A stretch of 64,000 nt of DNA from Dendrocalamus latiflorus (lineage: Eukaryota > Streptophyta > Magnoliopsida > Poales > Poaceae). The notes beneath the pieces are model-generated. The model had not been told where the DNA came from. It saw only the letters and a program-made list of their open reading frames with translations, and searched no databases. Both the position numbers and the translations under genes were made by a program. Location: contig CM029645.1 of the NCBI GenBank assembly GCA_017311315.1, positions 27,057,627-27,121,626 on the forward strand. Reading direction: 5' to 3'. Below are positions 12,641 through 24,391 of this stretch, piece by piece (the first letter of the stretch is position 1; every line of letters starts with the position of its first letter).

Positions 12641-13453
12641 TGCTGTTTTGTCTGTTCAGTGGTCAGGCCGCTCGCCCGACGCCATCATGCTTGTCTCATC
12701 CCCAGCCCAACCAACACCATCACCATTTCTCTCTCTTGCTCTCATGATCTTCCTCTGCTCAAAACTCCTACCGGACAGACCAACCTTTAGCTCAGCTGGC
12801 CATTAATATTTCCATAGGCTTCTTTCCCCCCTTTTCCTTTCCTCTGTGTCCTAACTCGCCGCCGACAGATTTCTTCAAGCTCATTCTGGGGGCGTCGGGA
12901 GGAGGCAAGGATAAAAGAACGAAGCGAAGCTTCATGGGATGATCTTCAGGATCATGGTCTGCCAAGGAAAAAAGGTTCTTTTTTTTCCCTTTGCGTCTCT
13001 TGAATATGGTTGTAGATTTTCCTCCAAAATATGGGTCCAGGATCTGCAAGTTCTCCAAGACTGGATCAATTTGTATGCTTTCTTGTGTCGGTGAAAAACA
13101 GGTGGCAACCTATTTGATTCTTCAACTTAAGCTAGTTGTTGTGGACTAATTGAATCCCGACACAATTGTCTCCTGCCTATTTTTTTTTGGGATTGGGCCA
13201 ACATATTTCGGTGGCATTCCTCTTTGTTGCATTTATTCCTAGATTATTTATTCTATACTTGCTATGCTAAATTGTCTTGCCTAATATATACGCGACATAG
13301 TTTTGGGGTAGGGGTGCTCCAATAATTTACTCTCAAGAAAGTAGACACAGAGTGGAAGATAACTGAGCTGGTGTTGCTTATCAACAGGGGGTTTGATGCC
13401 ATTTGAGTAAGTGCATCTAGCTTCTGTATTCGAGATATTGCGGGGGGAAGATC
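12641..13453 (+). promoter_or_regulatory. Putative promoter and 5' leader of the EDR4-like gene
   Basis: Unique sequence follows the end of the duplicated block. It contains pyrimidine-rich stretches (12700-12770, 12820-12850) and AT-rich segments resembling leader introns. I cannot fix a TSS or TATA box. The duplicated material ends about 810 bp before the ATG, so the transposon-rich block directly abuts this promoter. Confidence 0.4.
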
Positions 13454-16309
13454 ATGGCCACGGAAGCTCATAAGCTTCGATTTGTTAGATGCCCGAAATG
13501 CCTCCAGCTTCTTGTTGAATACCCGACCATTCCTGTGTTCCAATGCGGTGGCTGCGGTACTGTTCTTAGAGGTACAAATCATACGATCCATCTCCCGTTG
13601 CCGGTTGCCTTATTCAGAAATATTTCTATTTTGAAGAACAACTTTAATCATTATTTAATCTGTAATGCAGCAAAAATTCAAGTGGCGGTGCCTGTAACAC
13701 ATACTGATTCAGAATCCGGTGAAAACAACAATTTTCCATGTAGCTCGAAAGGATCCCCTCAGAACAACAAATCGAATTGCTCGGATGAACAGAAAATTGT
13801 CTCCTCCAATGCGCAGCCTAGTGAAAATGTTGTGGAGGAAAACATTTCCCCTACTAGCGAGAATGCCAATCCCCGTGAGAATGTAAATCAAGTGACAACT
13901 ATGTCCATTGGGGAGAGTGTAACCCCTGATGAGCATGAGAATGAGGAAAATTGTTCCTTAATTGATGGGAATGCCCCAAACCCTGAGTTTGTGATCAAAG
14001 AGACAGATGACAAAGGCACTGGAGCTACTTCTAATCCCATGTTGATGGAAAAAGTAGAGAATGTTGACACGAGTGAAAATGCAAATGGGGAAAAAGGTTA
14101 CACTATGGATGATGCATACGATGGATGTGCTGGCAATGAAGTTGCTGCCATCCATAGCATGGCGGGTGAGGAATCACAAGCTGATTCTAAGAATAATATG
14201 AGGGGAGAAACAGAGAGTCTGACTGATGAAAAGTGTTCTGTTGGCAATAAAAATGTAAACTGCAAAGAGATAGCTGAAAGGAGCAAATTGTATGAGGAAA
14301 CTGAGGCCGAATCCAATAACATGTTGATTCGAAGAGAGGAGAGGACAGGACTATATGAATGTTTGCATGTTAAATCTCATGAAGATCTGATTGAAGAATT
14401 GGAGAGGTCTCTTTCATTTAGTGATGTTGAAGAAGACTTTTTTGATGTAACAGACAACAATGGGCTTAATGATGCTATACATTATCAAATTGGTAGCCGG
14501 AGATTTTCGTCAGGGGGCAAAATGAATGATGCCTCCCGAAGTGATCCTCATGGTCGATTGATTGAAGAACTGGAGAGGTCTTTTAGTGATACAGAAGAAC
14601 CATTGGAGCAGCATGTTGTGGTTGCAGACAAGGACATTGCAGAGAAAGGTCATGGGGATGAGCATGGTAAGGATCCACATTCCCTGGATTCTGAAAGTGC
14701 AAATCCATGTGAAGGAAGCATCTCTTCCTTTGATGATGGACATCTCAAATCTGGACAAAGTTTTCATCAAAACGAGCCAACAACTGATGACACTAAAGAA
14801 AAGGAAGAGGTCCATATAGAAGATGACAATGAGACCAACTGTGTTCATGAGAATGAGGATGTTGTGGTTACAGATAAAGACATTGCAGAGAGAATTCGTG
14901 GGAATGAGCATGGTAAGGATCCGCAATCCCTAGACGCTGAAATCGCAAATCTATGTGAAGGAACCATCTCTCCGTTCAATGATGGGCATCTCAAATCTAG
15001 ACAAAGTTTTCAACAAAATGAGCTAACTGATGATGACACTAAAGAAAAGGAAGAGGGCCATGCAGAAGATGACAATATGACCAACTGTGTTCAGGCAGAC
15101 GAAGCAGCTGTTGCTGGGTTTTCAAGCTTGTCAAACGAGAGGATTTACCACAAATCGTCTAGCTTTAGTAAGAAGAAAGAAGAGAGATCGTATAGATACA
15201 GAGCAAGTCAACTTTATCAGGGACTTCCTCTTGATTCTGAAGACTTCAAGTCAATCCAAAACTTTATCGAGCCGCACATGGATGGGACCTCGAGTTCCCT
15301 TTCAAGCGGGTCTCCCAATCAAGAGGATTTGTTGCAGAAAACATCAAACAAGTTCAAGAATGTTAATCGACTTGAGCGCCTCAAGAAGATGGATGAACTG
15401 AGAGATAAACTAAATAGGCTTTCTAGCCAGAAGGGCTTGGAAATAAGGTATCAGAAGAAAGGCCTTCAGTACCAGCCGCAACCGAATAGCTACGATGTTG
15501 AGCAACATCTTCAAAGTGTTGATGCTGATTCCATCCCAAGTTCCTGTACTCTAGAGTCCTATTATGGTCATGGAAAGCCACCGACGTACTCCCCACCAAA
15601 CACTTTCTCACCAACCCATCCACGCACTCACTGCCATTATGGACATGTGCAAGCACACATGCCGTACAATTATGATGCTTGGGAATTCAATTCATATTAT
15701 CAGTCCTCATACGCTGGAAGCACAGTCCTTGACCATGAGTCACTTAAGTCAAGCTACAAGGAGCAGAAGCGAGTGGTGAGAAAGCATATTTTGCTGCCTC
15801 TGTCCGGTGCTTCACCGTTTACTATCTGCAACAGCTGTTTCAATTTGGTTCAAATGCCATCAGATATCTACTTATCAAAAACAAAGATAGGCAAAATACA
15901 GTGCAGTCAGTGCTCCAAGGTTCTTGTAGTATCATTTCCTGCTGTATGTCACACGGATGCAAAGATCAGTAATGAAGTAGCACAAAAATCAAACAAACCA
16001 GTCGACAGCATAGTCACTAAGACTGAGGATGCTGCTCCTCATTCTACCGAGTGCCTAACAGGGGACCCTGTTAGTATAAACGAAGAATATGGAGCATCCT
16101 TCACAAGAAGCTTCTCAACTCAAGCTGGATCAGGCCTTGCTGCCTCACGAAGTGGTAAGAAGGTTTCAGACTCGGCACTTCATCGACTCATGGGTTATGA
16201 TTCTGCGAGTCAGTTGTTACATCAAAGCAGGGTGTTTGACGATGGATATGACAGCTTTGAGTCAAAGGTGCCAGTTTCCAACAGAGTATCCGGAAGAAAG
16301 AACATGTGA
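13454..16309 (+). CDS. EDR4-like: ENHANCED DISEASE RESISTANCE 4-like protein (two zinc ribbons)
   Basis: Continuous ORF of 951 codons from ATG 13454 to TGA 16309. The N-terminus (HKLRFVRCPKCLQLL, then FQCGGCGTVLR) is a CxxC/CxxC zinc ribbon typical of plant EDR4-like proteins. The C-terminal part has a second ribbon of the DUF3133 type (TICNSCFNLVQ, then IQCSQCSKVLVVSF) at about residues 792-820 of the unspliced ORF. The centre is acidic and low-complexity, with two LIEELERS motifs and a tandem 82-residue repeat. Arabidopsis EDR4 is known as a negative regulator of powdery-mildew resistance that acts with clathrin-dependent trafficking; a role here is inferred from the family. An intron at 13572-13670 is likely spliced out, giving 918 aa. 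It is the first gene right of the duplicated block. Confidence 0.85.
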   Translation: MATEAHKLRFVRCPKCLQLLVEYPTIPVFQCGGCGTVLRGTNHTIHLPLPVALFRNISILKNNFNHYLICNAAKIQVAVPVTHTDSESGENNNFPCSSKGSPQNNKSNCSDEQKIVSSNAQPSENVVEENISPTSENANPRENVNQVTTMSIGESVTPDEHENEENCSLIDGNAPNPEFVIKETDDKGTGATSNPMLMEKVENVDTSENANGEKGYTMDDAYDGCAGNEVAAIHSMAGEESQADSKNNMRGETESLTDEKCSVGNKNVNCKEIAERSKLYEETEAESNNMLIRREERTGLYECLHVKSHEDLIEELERSLSFSDVEEDFFDVTDNNGLNDAIHYQIGSRRFSSGGKMNDASRSDPHGRLIEELERSFSDTEEPLEQHVVVADKDIAEKGHGDEHGKDPHSLDSESANPCEGSISSFDDGHLKSGQSFHQNEPTTDDTKEKEEVHIEDDNETNCVHENEDVVVTDKDIAERIRGNEHGKDPQSLDAEIANLCEGTISPFNDGHLKSRQSFQQNELTDDDTKEKEEGHAEDDNMTNCVQADEAAVAGFSSLSNERIYHKSSSFSKKKEERSYRYRASQLYQGLPLDSEDFKSIQNFIEPHMDGTSSSLSSGSPNQEDLLQKTSNKFKNVNRLERLKKMDELRDKLNRLSSQKGLEIRYQKKGLQYQPQPNSYDVEQHLQSVDADSIPSSCTLESYYGHGKPPTYSPPNTFSPTHPRTHCHYGHVQAHMPYNYDAWEFNSYYQSSYAGSTVLDHESLKSSYKEQKRVVRKHILLPLSGASPFTICNSCFNLVQMPSDIYLSKTKIGKIQCSQCSKVLVVSFPAVCHTDAKISNEVAQKSNKPVDSIVTKTEDAAPHSTECLTGDPVSINEEYGASFTRSFSTQAGSGLAASRSGKKVSDSALHRLMGYDSASQLLHQSRVFDDGYDSFESKVPVSNRVSGRKNM
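13572..13670 (+). other. Likely 99-nt intron inside the EDR4-like ORF, open in frame
   Basis: The donor is CTTAGAG|GTACAA and the acceptor is TAATGCAG|CAAAAA. Removing it joins the zinc ribbon directly (CGGCGTVLR|AKIQ), as family members read from memory. The length is 33 codons with no stop, so retention would insert 33 hydrophobic residues without breaking the frame. Confidence 0.75.
14615..15106 (+). repeat. Tandem 246-bp (82-residue) coding repeat in the EDR4-like gene
   Basis: Copy 1 is 14615-14860 and copy 2 is 14861-15106, exactly 246 bp apart along their length. Shared protein landmarks are DKDIAE, EHGKDP, CEG, DDGHLKS or NDGHLKS, DDTKEKEE and TNCV. The duplication keeps the frame. 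The copies differ at many positions, so it is not very recent. Confidence 0.9.
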
Positions 16310-16620
16310 GGTTTTGCACTGAGATGTGAAGCGTTTGGTCCCCTGCAATTAGGATAGGAAGGGCAAACAATTTTGCAGCATGGTACAACTGTACAAGTCA
16401 TAGTTATGAACACAAGCGGACACCTTGCCTGCAAATAGTTCAATAAGTTTTTCAGATTAAGTCTATTTTAAATCATTTGGGTTTGTCAATTTCTTTAGTT
16501 ATGGTATATATATTGTTTGTTCTTGTTGTAAATTTGTCCATATTTGAGGATGTAATAACAGTTATTGATGTTATAGTGTTAATTTGTCCATACTGGCATT
16601 TAGTTCAGTAACTTCAGTTG
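16310..16620 (+). terminator. Putative 3' UTR and polyadenylation region of the EDR4-like gene
   Basis: T-rich sequence after the stop, with a tcaataagtt near-AATAAA signal at about 16440 and ttgtaaattt and tgtaataaca stretches at 16520-16560. The exact cleavage site cannot be read. Confidence 0.35.
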
Positions 16621-16728
16621 CTGCTCAAGTAGAAAGATATCAAAACTGTTGCATCATGAAAAAGGCTGAGAATTCGTGACATGAGAAGTGCTTCAAGGTT
16701 GACATAGTCGTAGTTCTTCCTAGTGATG

Positions 16729-16733
<5 letters not shown>

Positions 16734-16763
<30 letters not shown>
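16734..16763. repeat. (TA)n microsatellite
   Basis: About 15 TA units. A short palindrome (ggcaccatggtgcc) follows at 16776, and a diverged version (gacaccatggtgtc) lies at about 16880. Confidence 0.9.
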
Positions 16764-16767
<4 letters not shown>

Positions 16768-17084
16768 ATTACATAAGGCACCATGGTGCCTAGGCACCAA
16801 CATCCGATACACATGTATGATTGATAATATTTTTGAGTTTGGGTATGAAAATGTTTTATACCCTTGATATAAATAACAGAGACACCATGGTGTCTAGACT
16901 TTTTATCTATGATTGATTCAGCATGCTAAATCAATGACTTCCTTTCTAAATTGATATTTTTTCGAATTAATAAATGTTAACGGGTTTGCCTAATATATTA
17001 TATATCATTGTACTTGCACGCACGCATCTAAAAACAATCTAATGGTAGAGAGGTTTGATGTCAAGATACTATGATGCCCTATTT

Positions 17085-17230
<146 letters not shown>

Positions 17231-17240
17231 GAAGCCTCTT

Positions 17241-17601
17241 TTCTACTCCCGGGTGTAATTACACCCTAATACCCTATGTCGTTTCTCACAACATAGGTAG
17301 TATCTCGCGTAACGGAGAGTATGTACGTGTAGTATACGAGTATTTAAGACTATATAGGTGGTATGAACAATTTTTCAGAGATGGTATGAATATTTTTTTT
17401 GACATACTCCTTTTCATGTATGTATATAAATGTATTTATAAAATACGCTAAAAACTATGGACTTCCTTGCAATTTTTTCGTGTGGTTCACATTAGAGTAT
17501 CTTATAATTAGTATATGAGTATAACTAAAGTGATAAAGGAGTATTTCAAGTTTGTTTAGGTGGTATATTAGAGGTGGGTGTAATTACACCCAGGAGTAAA
17601 A
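17241..17601. mobile_element. MITE with palindromic termini
   Basis: The left end ttctactcccgggtgtaatt and the right end read in reverse (ttttactcctgggtgtaatt) form a 26-bp terminal inverted repeat. Each contains the perfect 16-bp palindrome gggtgtaattacaccc (17251-17266 and 17576-17591). The internal 310 bp have no ORF. The target duplication is unclear. Confidence 0.7.
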
Positions 17602-20600
17602 AGTATTTTTCCTATATATTCCTTCTGTAGTTCATCTATGCCAATTTTCATTTATTGCATCCCAAAATCAGGTGGAGCAATCAGCCCTTATTTCTGTCGG
17701 CGCGCACGGGTGTGCGTGTGGAGGTGAAGGGGACTTTTCAACCACTCTGAATCTACCATTCGAGGCGTTCTTTCCATGCATGTTAAGATATGCAGGGATA
17801 ATAATATCCGGCCATGTGCCCTTGTCTTTGCAAGACATGCATGGTACATCTTGTCTCTAATAATTACAATAGACAAAGCTTGTTACAAGTTGCATTGAAC
17901 CTCACATTATGTCAGGTGCCAAAGGCTGTGGACAGGCTAATAAAGCCATTCCTGATGGCATCGAGCCACTGTCCTAACAATTTCAGTGTCCTGAAAAGTT
18001 AGCTCAAGTGTTGATGATTTATGTACTGTGCTTATTCTGCAAATACCTTGTTGGATTCTTGCTGTGACTTGTAGACAAAAACGGTGTGTTTGATATGAGA
18101 AATTGCTCTAGTATTTCTTTGCGTGGGAATTAAGATTGCAAGTGTCCATTCATGTCCTCCTTGTTTCCATTAGATTAGAGAGATGAGGATATGCTGGATG
18201 GGTCTCGCTTGACGTTAACATCAGAGGATCCGTTTCTATGCTATAGTTGTCTTCCACTGCAAAGCTGATACGCTGAGGCAAATCCCCATCCTATCTCGCC
18301 GTATACGTTTCGTGTTGATCCCTCGCGCGCCGGCTGTGGGCGTCGCGGCGTGTCAATCATGCTCTGACTGGCTTTCGGGCCCAATGATAGATCTATGATT
18401 TTATCACGTTTTGGACTAAATTCTAAAAAAGTAACAGTCTAGAAGTAACATCAATTTATACCCACAGAACGACGTAACACAAGTACTTTGCAAATACATT
18501 ATTGATATAAAACCTTAGCGCAATGCTTCAACATACCGCATAATAAGAAAATTATGGCTAAACACTAGGATACTACAATAATGCGATACGATATTTTGTA
18601 AAAATAAAGATACAGCAAAACGGCAAGTATATACATATTTAAAAAATTTAAAAATATAGATAGGTTACAAGAAAACAATAAATTGATATTACCTTGATGA
18701 ATATTGTATATTCTATTATTCTTTGCCTTGCTTAGTCTCATGTCCATCCAAAGCCATAAGACTCTTCAAACTCATGACAGTACTTGGATCCATACACTGA
18801 TACACCAACAATTTCTTTGGAACACACCCGCGAAGCACATATCGGTGATACAAACAAATAGCAGTTCTTACTTCTTATGCATGCCCTTCTAACTTTAAAG
18901 CAAGGTGAGAAGAATTCAATATACATAACAAAAAAAAAAAAAAACTAACAAGCACATGCACATTTTAAGGCTAAGCATGGCACCGACTGCTAATGTGCTA
19001 AGTGCTAAACAGACCTTGTACATGAAATATTGGTGTAGTAGAACACAGAAATAATTGGAAAATACAAATGTGACAAACTACAAGATATTGATAGCAAAAT
19101 TCCGATAGTCTGTCACTGCAGTTGACACATTTCAGGCAAAAAGAGACAGTAAGTACAGGAAGACATGTCTCTCCTACTATTTGGTAAATTCTGCAACTGC
19201 ATTTCTCGATTCCTGTGTGGCCATTTTTTATATCATTGTATTAATATCATGGCAATTACCCTATGATGTAGTACAGGGTCATCAAACACATGGGCTTAGT
19301 TCTGATATTCATAATGATTTAAATTGTATATGCCACGGCAATACTGAAATAGGCTGCATTATGCTGGTGGATGGAGGCTGGTGTAGCATAAAACAGTGTG
19401 CAACTTGTGCAGGGGAGTCATTGTGTCGTATACATCCAACCAAATAACTCCACTAACACTAAACTAGAAACCACAAAATTTTGAGCAGTTGTCAGAACAA
19501 CATATGAACATATCTTAGCTCGACACCTACTCATAGTTTCAGTTCTCACCTCATGACGACCTGACAATTAAGGCTCTCGTTTCAGAATTAGAAGTCAAAG
19601 CAAAGCCATATGCAAGTGCAACTGTTCATTTTAAGTTATCTGATAGTGTCATACTGTCATTCCTGGTCATGAGGTCTTGTGCTCTGATATTTGAGTAAAA
19701 ATTAAATGATAAACTAGATTATTTCAAAATATAACAATTAGGTCAGGCAGTGACAAATAGCACGCTCAGGAGTCAGAACCAAACCATACCCCAAATAGCT
19801 TTGCCTGCTTGAGTGTTCAGACAGCATGTTCCAAATTCCTTTTAGTTCCTCTGGAATTCACACCAATTACCAATCATCCAGTCAAATGTTCAGACATAAA
19901 CGGGTGCAAAATTATATAAGAGCATTCACACAATCAGTCATCAGACACACAGAAGAACTAGCCCTATTGAAAATCAAAGAAGAAAGATTCTAACAATACT
20001 AGTTCCATTTAGATTTAGGAGCATAGTATATATTTACCTGCCACTGCCAGAAAGAGATGAAGACAATCCCTTTGAGGGGGAGCACGTTGCAGGGGCGGCC
20101 AGCCCCGGCCTGCTCGGACCTGTTGGCGTGTTGTCTTGCAATCCGGACACACAGAAATTGGCTCGTGCATGCTACTGTGTTGTTGGAGATGCACACATTC
20201 TATATATGCAACGAAGCATTAAACAAGCTCACGTAGAAAGACTAAATGGCCTTGTTGCACAACACTTAAAAAGCATAAGAACTTGCTCTTGTGTGCATGC
20301 ACCTTCCTTTTCATTTCTTAATGATGACACACCATCCATTTGATCGGACTTAGCGTAGTTGCACAAAAAAAAAAATCATCAAACACAGTGGTTACATAAC
20401 TCAAATTATTCTATGTATATATTGTTCATGCGCACAATGTGTATTGTCAAAGAGAGAGGTGTATTGAGAATATATACGAACTGAATTCTTTCCGGTTGGT
20501 TCTTTTGTTAAGTACAGTTATCGAGAAACCAGATGTTAATCTTAATTTTGCATATAAACAAGTTGCTGCTTGTGTAATGATTCAGTTATTCGGTTGAGGC

Positions 20601-20880
20601 TTGGAGAAGCATGGTCATTTTACTACACAGTCGCTGTATAGGCAGATGATGTTTGGAGGGATGAGCCACAATACGATGATGGATATTCGAAAATCTAGAC
20701 TACTTCTGAAGATCGATATATTTCCTCCGGCAAGCGTTTCAAGATAAGCTCTAGTCGGTGGTCCAAATTGAGCAGTGTAAATTGAACATGCACACCACTT
20801 TTTTTTAATATATATATAAACCTCAAAACGACAGCATTGTAAAGCAGAGACTTAATAAGCTTTTCAACAACAGTACATAA
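17602..20880. other. 3.3 kb without a supported gene
   Basis: Mostly AT-rich. Two minus-strand stretches look faintly exon-like: about 18745-18900 (SKEIVGVSVYGSKYCHEFEE) and about 20040-20170, which starts at an ATG and runs to a gcag|gtaaat donor. I recognise neither protein and cannot connect them. There is a poly-A run at about 18930. No terminal repeats were found. Confidence 0.4.
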
Positions 20881-20969
20881 CATGCACAGTTCAGTTCAGT
20901 CCGCTCCTTCCCAGTCTCTGTCTCCTGGGCCCCACCTCCACGTAAGCACTACATACCCTCGAGCTGCAA

Positions 20970-21028
20970 TGGAACACCCCTGCACGCCGCCGCCGACGGT
21001 GGCGCTGCTCCTCTTAGCCGCCGGTTCC
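20970..21028 (+). pseudogene. Start of a signal-peptide-like ORF cut off by an LTR-like block
   Basis: ATG 20970 opens MEHPCTPPPTVALLLLAAGS, a hydrophobic leader in a short GC-rich context with host-like 5' sequence (20880-20969). The reading is lost at 21029, where sequence starting TGTAACGCCCCC begins, a typical LTR start. The rest of the gene was not found downstream. It may be a broken secreted-protein gene or a chance ORF. Confidence 0.35.
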
Positions 21029-23810
21029 TGTAACGCCCCCGTTTCCAGGGGCGCGTACGGACACGGCATTCCGTAACTATTCAAGCATGAACAGTTATGG
21101 AGTATCGCGCAAGAGTATACCATTGCATGCTTACAACAAAAGTCCAGCATATATTTGACATAAGGATTAACATCCAGGTTTTCACAGCGGGGCGTGCAAG
21201 CCCAAAGTATATTTACATTACAAAAGACTTCCAGAATCCGCTTCGAGCGCGGCGGAGACCTACAGCCAAGGGTCCTCGTCGAAGAAAAGATCCTCCGGGA
21301 CTTCTTCAACGGGGCGACCTTCTCCTTCGTCTTGATCATCTAAAGATTAGATTAAGCAAGCCGTGAGCCAATCAACCGGCTCAGCAAATCCCAAAGGGAT
21401 CCTAACTTATTACATGCACGGAACTTCAAGGAAGGGAATATATTTGGTTTATTATCTTTGAGTGAATGCAGTTTTATTTGCAATCATTTTAAAGGAGGGA
21501 CCCAAAACTACTCCTCAAGATCTCAGGGATTTTCCACAAGAGTTCATTAACCAACCTAAACAGTTAAAGCATGTATAAAACTACTTAAGCTTTGCTGCTG
21601 GAATCACCCAAGTGACACAGTTCCAATAACCGGGAGCACGGCGTACTCGAATACCATTTATTTGACTCTGCAGAGTTTGCTCAGCTTTACCCACACGATC
21701 CCTTAACTCCCGCTAAAGAGTTAAGAAAGCCAGGTCGTTTCACTGCTCAACTCTTTATATAGGCTCTACCCGGTAGAATTCACTCGGGCCTGGCTCTCTC
21801 ACACACACACACACACAAGAAAAGACGGTGTCCGCTTCGAGTGAACTCTACCGTTGTTAGGCACCCAAACACAGCTTGCCTAACCTCACTGCTAAACCTC
21901 CTGTAGAGTTTCAATCGAGTTGAGCAGCTACTAGACAAGTGTTGACAAGTCAACTCCTGTGATTTGAGCGGGTTCTATGACATTTGCTCAGCATAAGGGT
22001 TTCAGTCCTTATATTTTCACATGGTCCGCAACCTCGCCAGGCCCGCGACCCAACCTAAGGTAAGCGGTGGGCGTAGACCGTCTCGCGATTTCCCACTCAC
22101 CCTTACCCTTCTCCAAACCCTAGGGTAAAGATGGGCGAAGACCGTCTCGCGGCTTCCCACTCCTTACCCTACCCTGTGCACGCCGGCACTCTCCGCTCTA
22201 AGATACGGTGTCCCATACCACCCTACCTTAGAGTCGGGTTTTCCAAATTCTATTGGCCCACAGCCACAACCTTATCAGTGTAAGATTTTGCATGATGATA
22301 ATAATATCCTACAATTGTCTAGATTATCAAGTAATCAATTCTAGGGTTACAAAGGCACGGCAACAAATTAAACATGGCATTTAACGGTGGTAGGATTAAC
22401 TACATAATAAGTCATTCTAAACATTTTATTTTATTTCAAACTAACATTTCACAATTAGCATAATGCAGATAGCATATTAACATAAATAAACGGCATGGGT
22501 TGCAATATGATCAAAGGATTTGGGACTTGCCGTCAATCCGAATGATTTCCGCTAGCTCGAACAAAGAACCTCCTGGCTCCTGGGGCTGCAACTGAACTTC
22601 CGGAGACTCCGACACTAGCGCAAACATACAAAACAAATTAAATCCAGCTTGAGACTAATCAAGCGAGGGAAAATAAACTATTTAAAAAGGAGTAAATTGC
22701 ATAAATCTCTAAATGAGGAATTTTAGGAATTTATTTGGGATGGATCTGTGGAAATGGAGGTCACCAATGGGTCTGGAATATTATTTGGGGCAAGGTGGTG
22801 AAATTTGGAAATTTTTGAGATTTTCTGTGATTTTCTAGGATTTATTTTGATTTTCTGGGATTTTAGAAATCAATAAATCACTGGAAAATGGTTATGAACA
22901 GTGCTCGGGCCGTCCCATGCTACAGTGCGGCCCGGCTGGGATTTCGAACGCGCGCGCGCGCGCGGGAGCAGAGCGGGCCGGGGAGAGCGGCCCAGTCCAC
23001 CGCGCGTCCGGGTGGCCTGGATGGCCGACGCGTGGTGCGGTCGGACGGAGCGGATGGCGAGGGAGCGGGCGACGATCGGACGGTCCAGGCGAGATGGCAA
23101 CGATCGGCGCGGGCGGCTGAGATGAGTCGGGCAAAGCGGTACGGTGGGGAGATCCGACGGAGGTGGATGGCGGTGTTTATGAGGATCGGACGGCGGAGGG
23201 GATGGCTTGATCTAGCGGCTGAGGTTAGACGGCAACGGTGGGATCGGGCGGTGGAGGCGAGGCCACGTCGGTCGTCGTCTACCTCCAGCCGAGCGGGGCG
23301 ACAGGGAAGTGGGGATGGCGGGACTGCGGTGCTCCGGCGACGGCGAAGGTCCCCAGTGACCGGGGAGGGCTCCACCGGCTAGAGCTTGATTCGGGGAGTC
23401 CATTTTAGGGTCTTGGAGGGCGAGGGGAACAATGGAGAGGACGGGGGACAGAAGGGGAAGATTTGGGTGCTCGGAGGTGAGGGAGGTCATCGGCGGCAAG
23501 GGAGCTCGGACGGCTGCGGTTACACGGGGAGGGGGTCCAGAGACTCACAATGGCAGTGGCGGCAGGAGCTGGGAGGCCTCGAGGAGAGCTGGCCACGGGA
23601 GAGGTGCGACGGCCGGAGAGGAGCTTCGACGGCGGTGCTCCTCGGGCAAACACCTGTCCAACGGCAAGCACCAAAGGGGTCAGTGAGGGGAGGTGGTGCT
23701 CTCGACGAATGCAATCGGGGAATGAGGGAGAGGAGAGGGAGATTGGCTTCGGGGTGCCGCCGGCTCACAGGGCGGCAATGGGGAAGCTCCGGGCGGACCG
23801 AGCTGGAGAA
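21029..23810. mobile_element. LTR-like, GC-rich retroelement block (3' boundary unresolved)
   Basis: It begins TGTAACGCCC, as does the solo LTR at 37741 (TGTAACACCCC). Like that element it has an aaccggctcagcaa/ccgactcagcaa motif after the first few hundred bases and a strongly GC-rich second half (22900-23800). Two copies of gaccgtctcgcg lie at about 22076 and 22140, and a (CA)n tract at about 21795. The large ORFs on both strands in the GC-rich half are composition artefacts. I could not find a matching CA end or a target duplication. Confidence 0.5.
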
Positions 23811-24112
23811 GTGAACCGAGTGTGCTTATCACGAGGAACATTGTTACTCAGACACCTGTGTCCAATTTTTGTTTTTTTTGCCAAGTCGGACACCTGAATC
23901 GAAGTCGGATTCCGACACCTGTGTATGTCTGAGTAACATTTCCTGTGTCCATATTTTTTTTGCCTAATTCAACACCTGAATCCGAGTCGGTTTGCGATAC
24001 CCGTGTCCGCGAGTAACACTAATGAGGAAACGCTTGTATATAATAATATACTATATGTATGGTGATGTGCGAACCTTGTGAGTTGCAGAAAGTAGAAGCT
24101 TGTATTCTCATA

Positions 24113-24391
24113 GAGTAAAGTCCATTACCGGTCCTTAAACTTTTTATGCTGTGTCATCCCGGTCCATAGACTTTTAAAGTATATCATCCCGGTCCTTAAA
24201 CTTTCAAAGTGTGGCAACATCGTATGTAGTTGTAGCAGTGAACTTTTTATGCTGTGTCATCCGGGTCCATAGATTTTCAAAAGAAATTGCCACATTTTGA
24301 AAGTTTAAGGACCGGGATGACATACTTTAAAAGTATATGGACCGGGATGACATAGCATAAAAAGTTTAAGGACCGGTAATGGACTTTACTC
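24113..24391. mobile_element. MULE-type MITE, 279 bp, 9-bp TSD, near-perfect hairpin
   Basis: Two arms of about 100 bp (24113-24216 and 24288-24391) are inverted complements with only a few mismatches; the termini are gagtaaagtccattaccggt. The flanks carry the perfect 9-bp duplication ATTCTCATA (24104-24112 and 24392-24400), the size expected for Mutator-like elements. The loop is about 70 bp. Each arm holds internal repeats of a ccggtccttaaacttt-type sequence. Confidence 0.9.

Noticed and set aside
22870..23897. Large overlapping ORFs on both strands (up to 164 aa)
   Set aside because: All frames on both strands are open because of extreme GC content inside the LTR-like block; the products are arginine/proline/glycine-rich with no domain.
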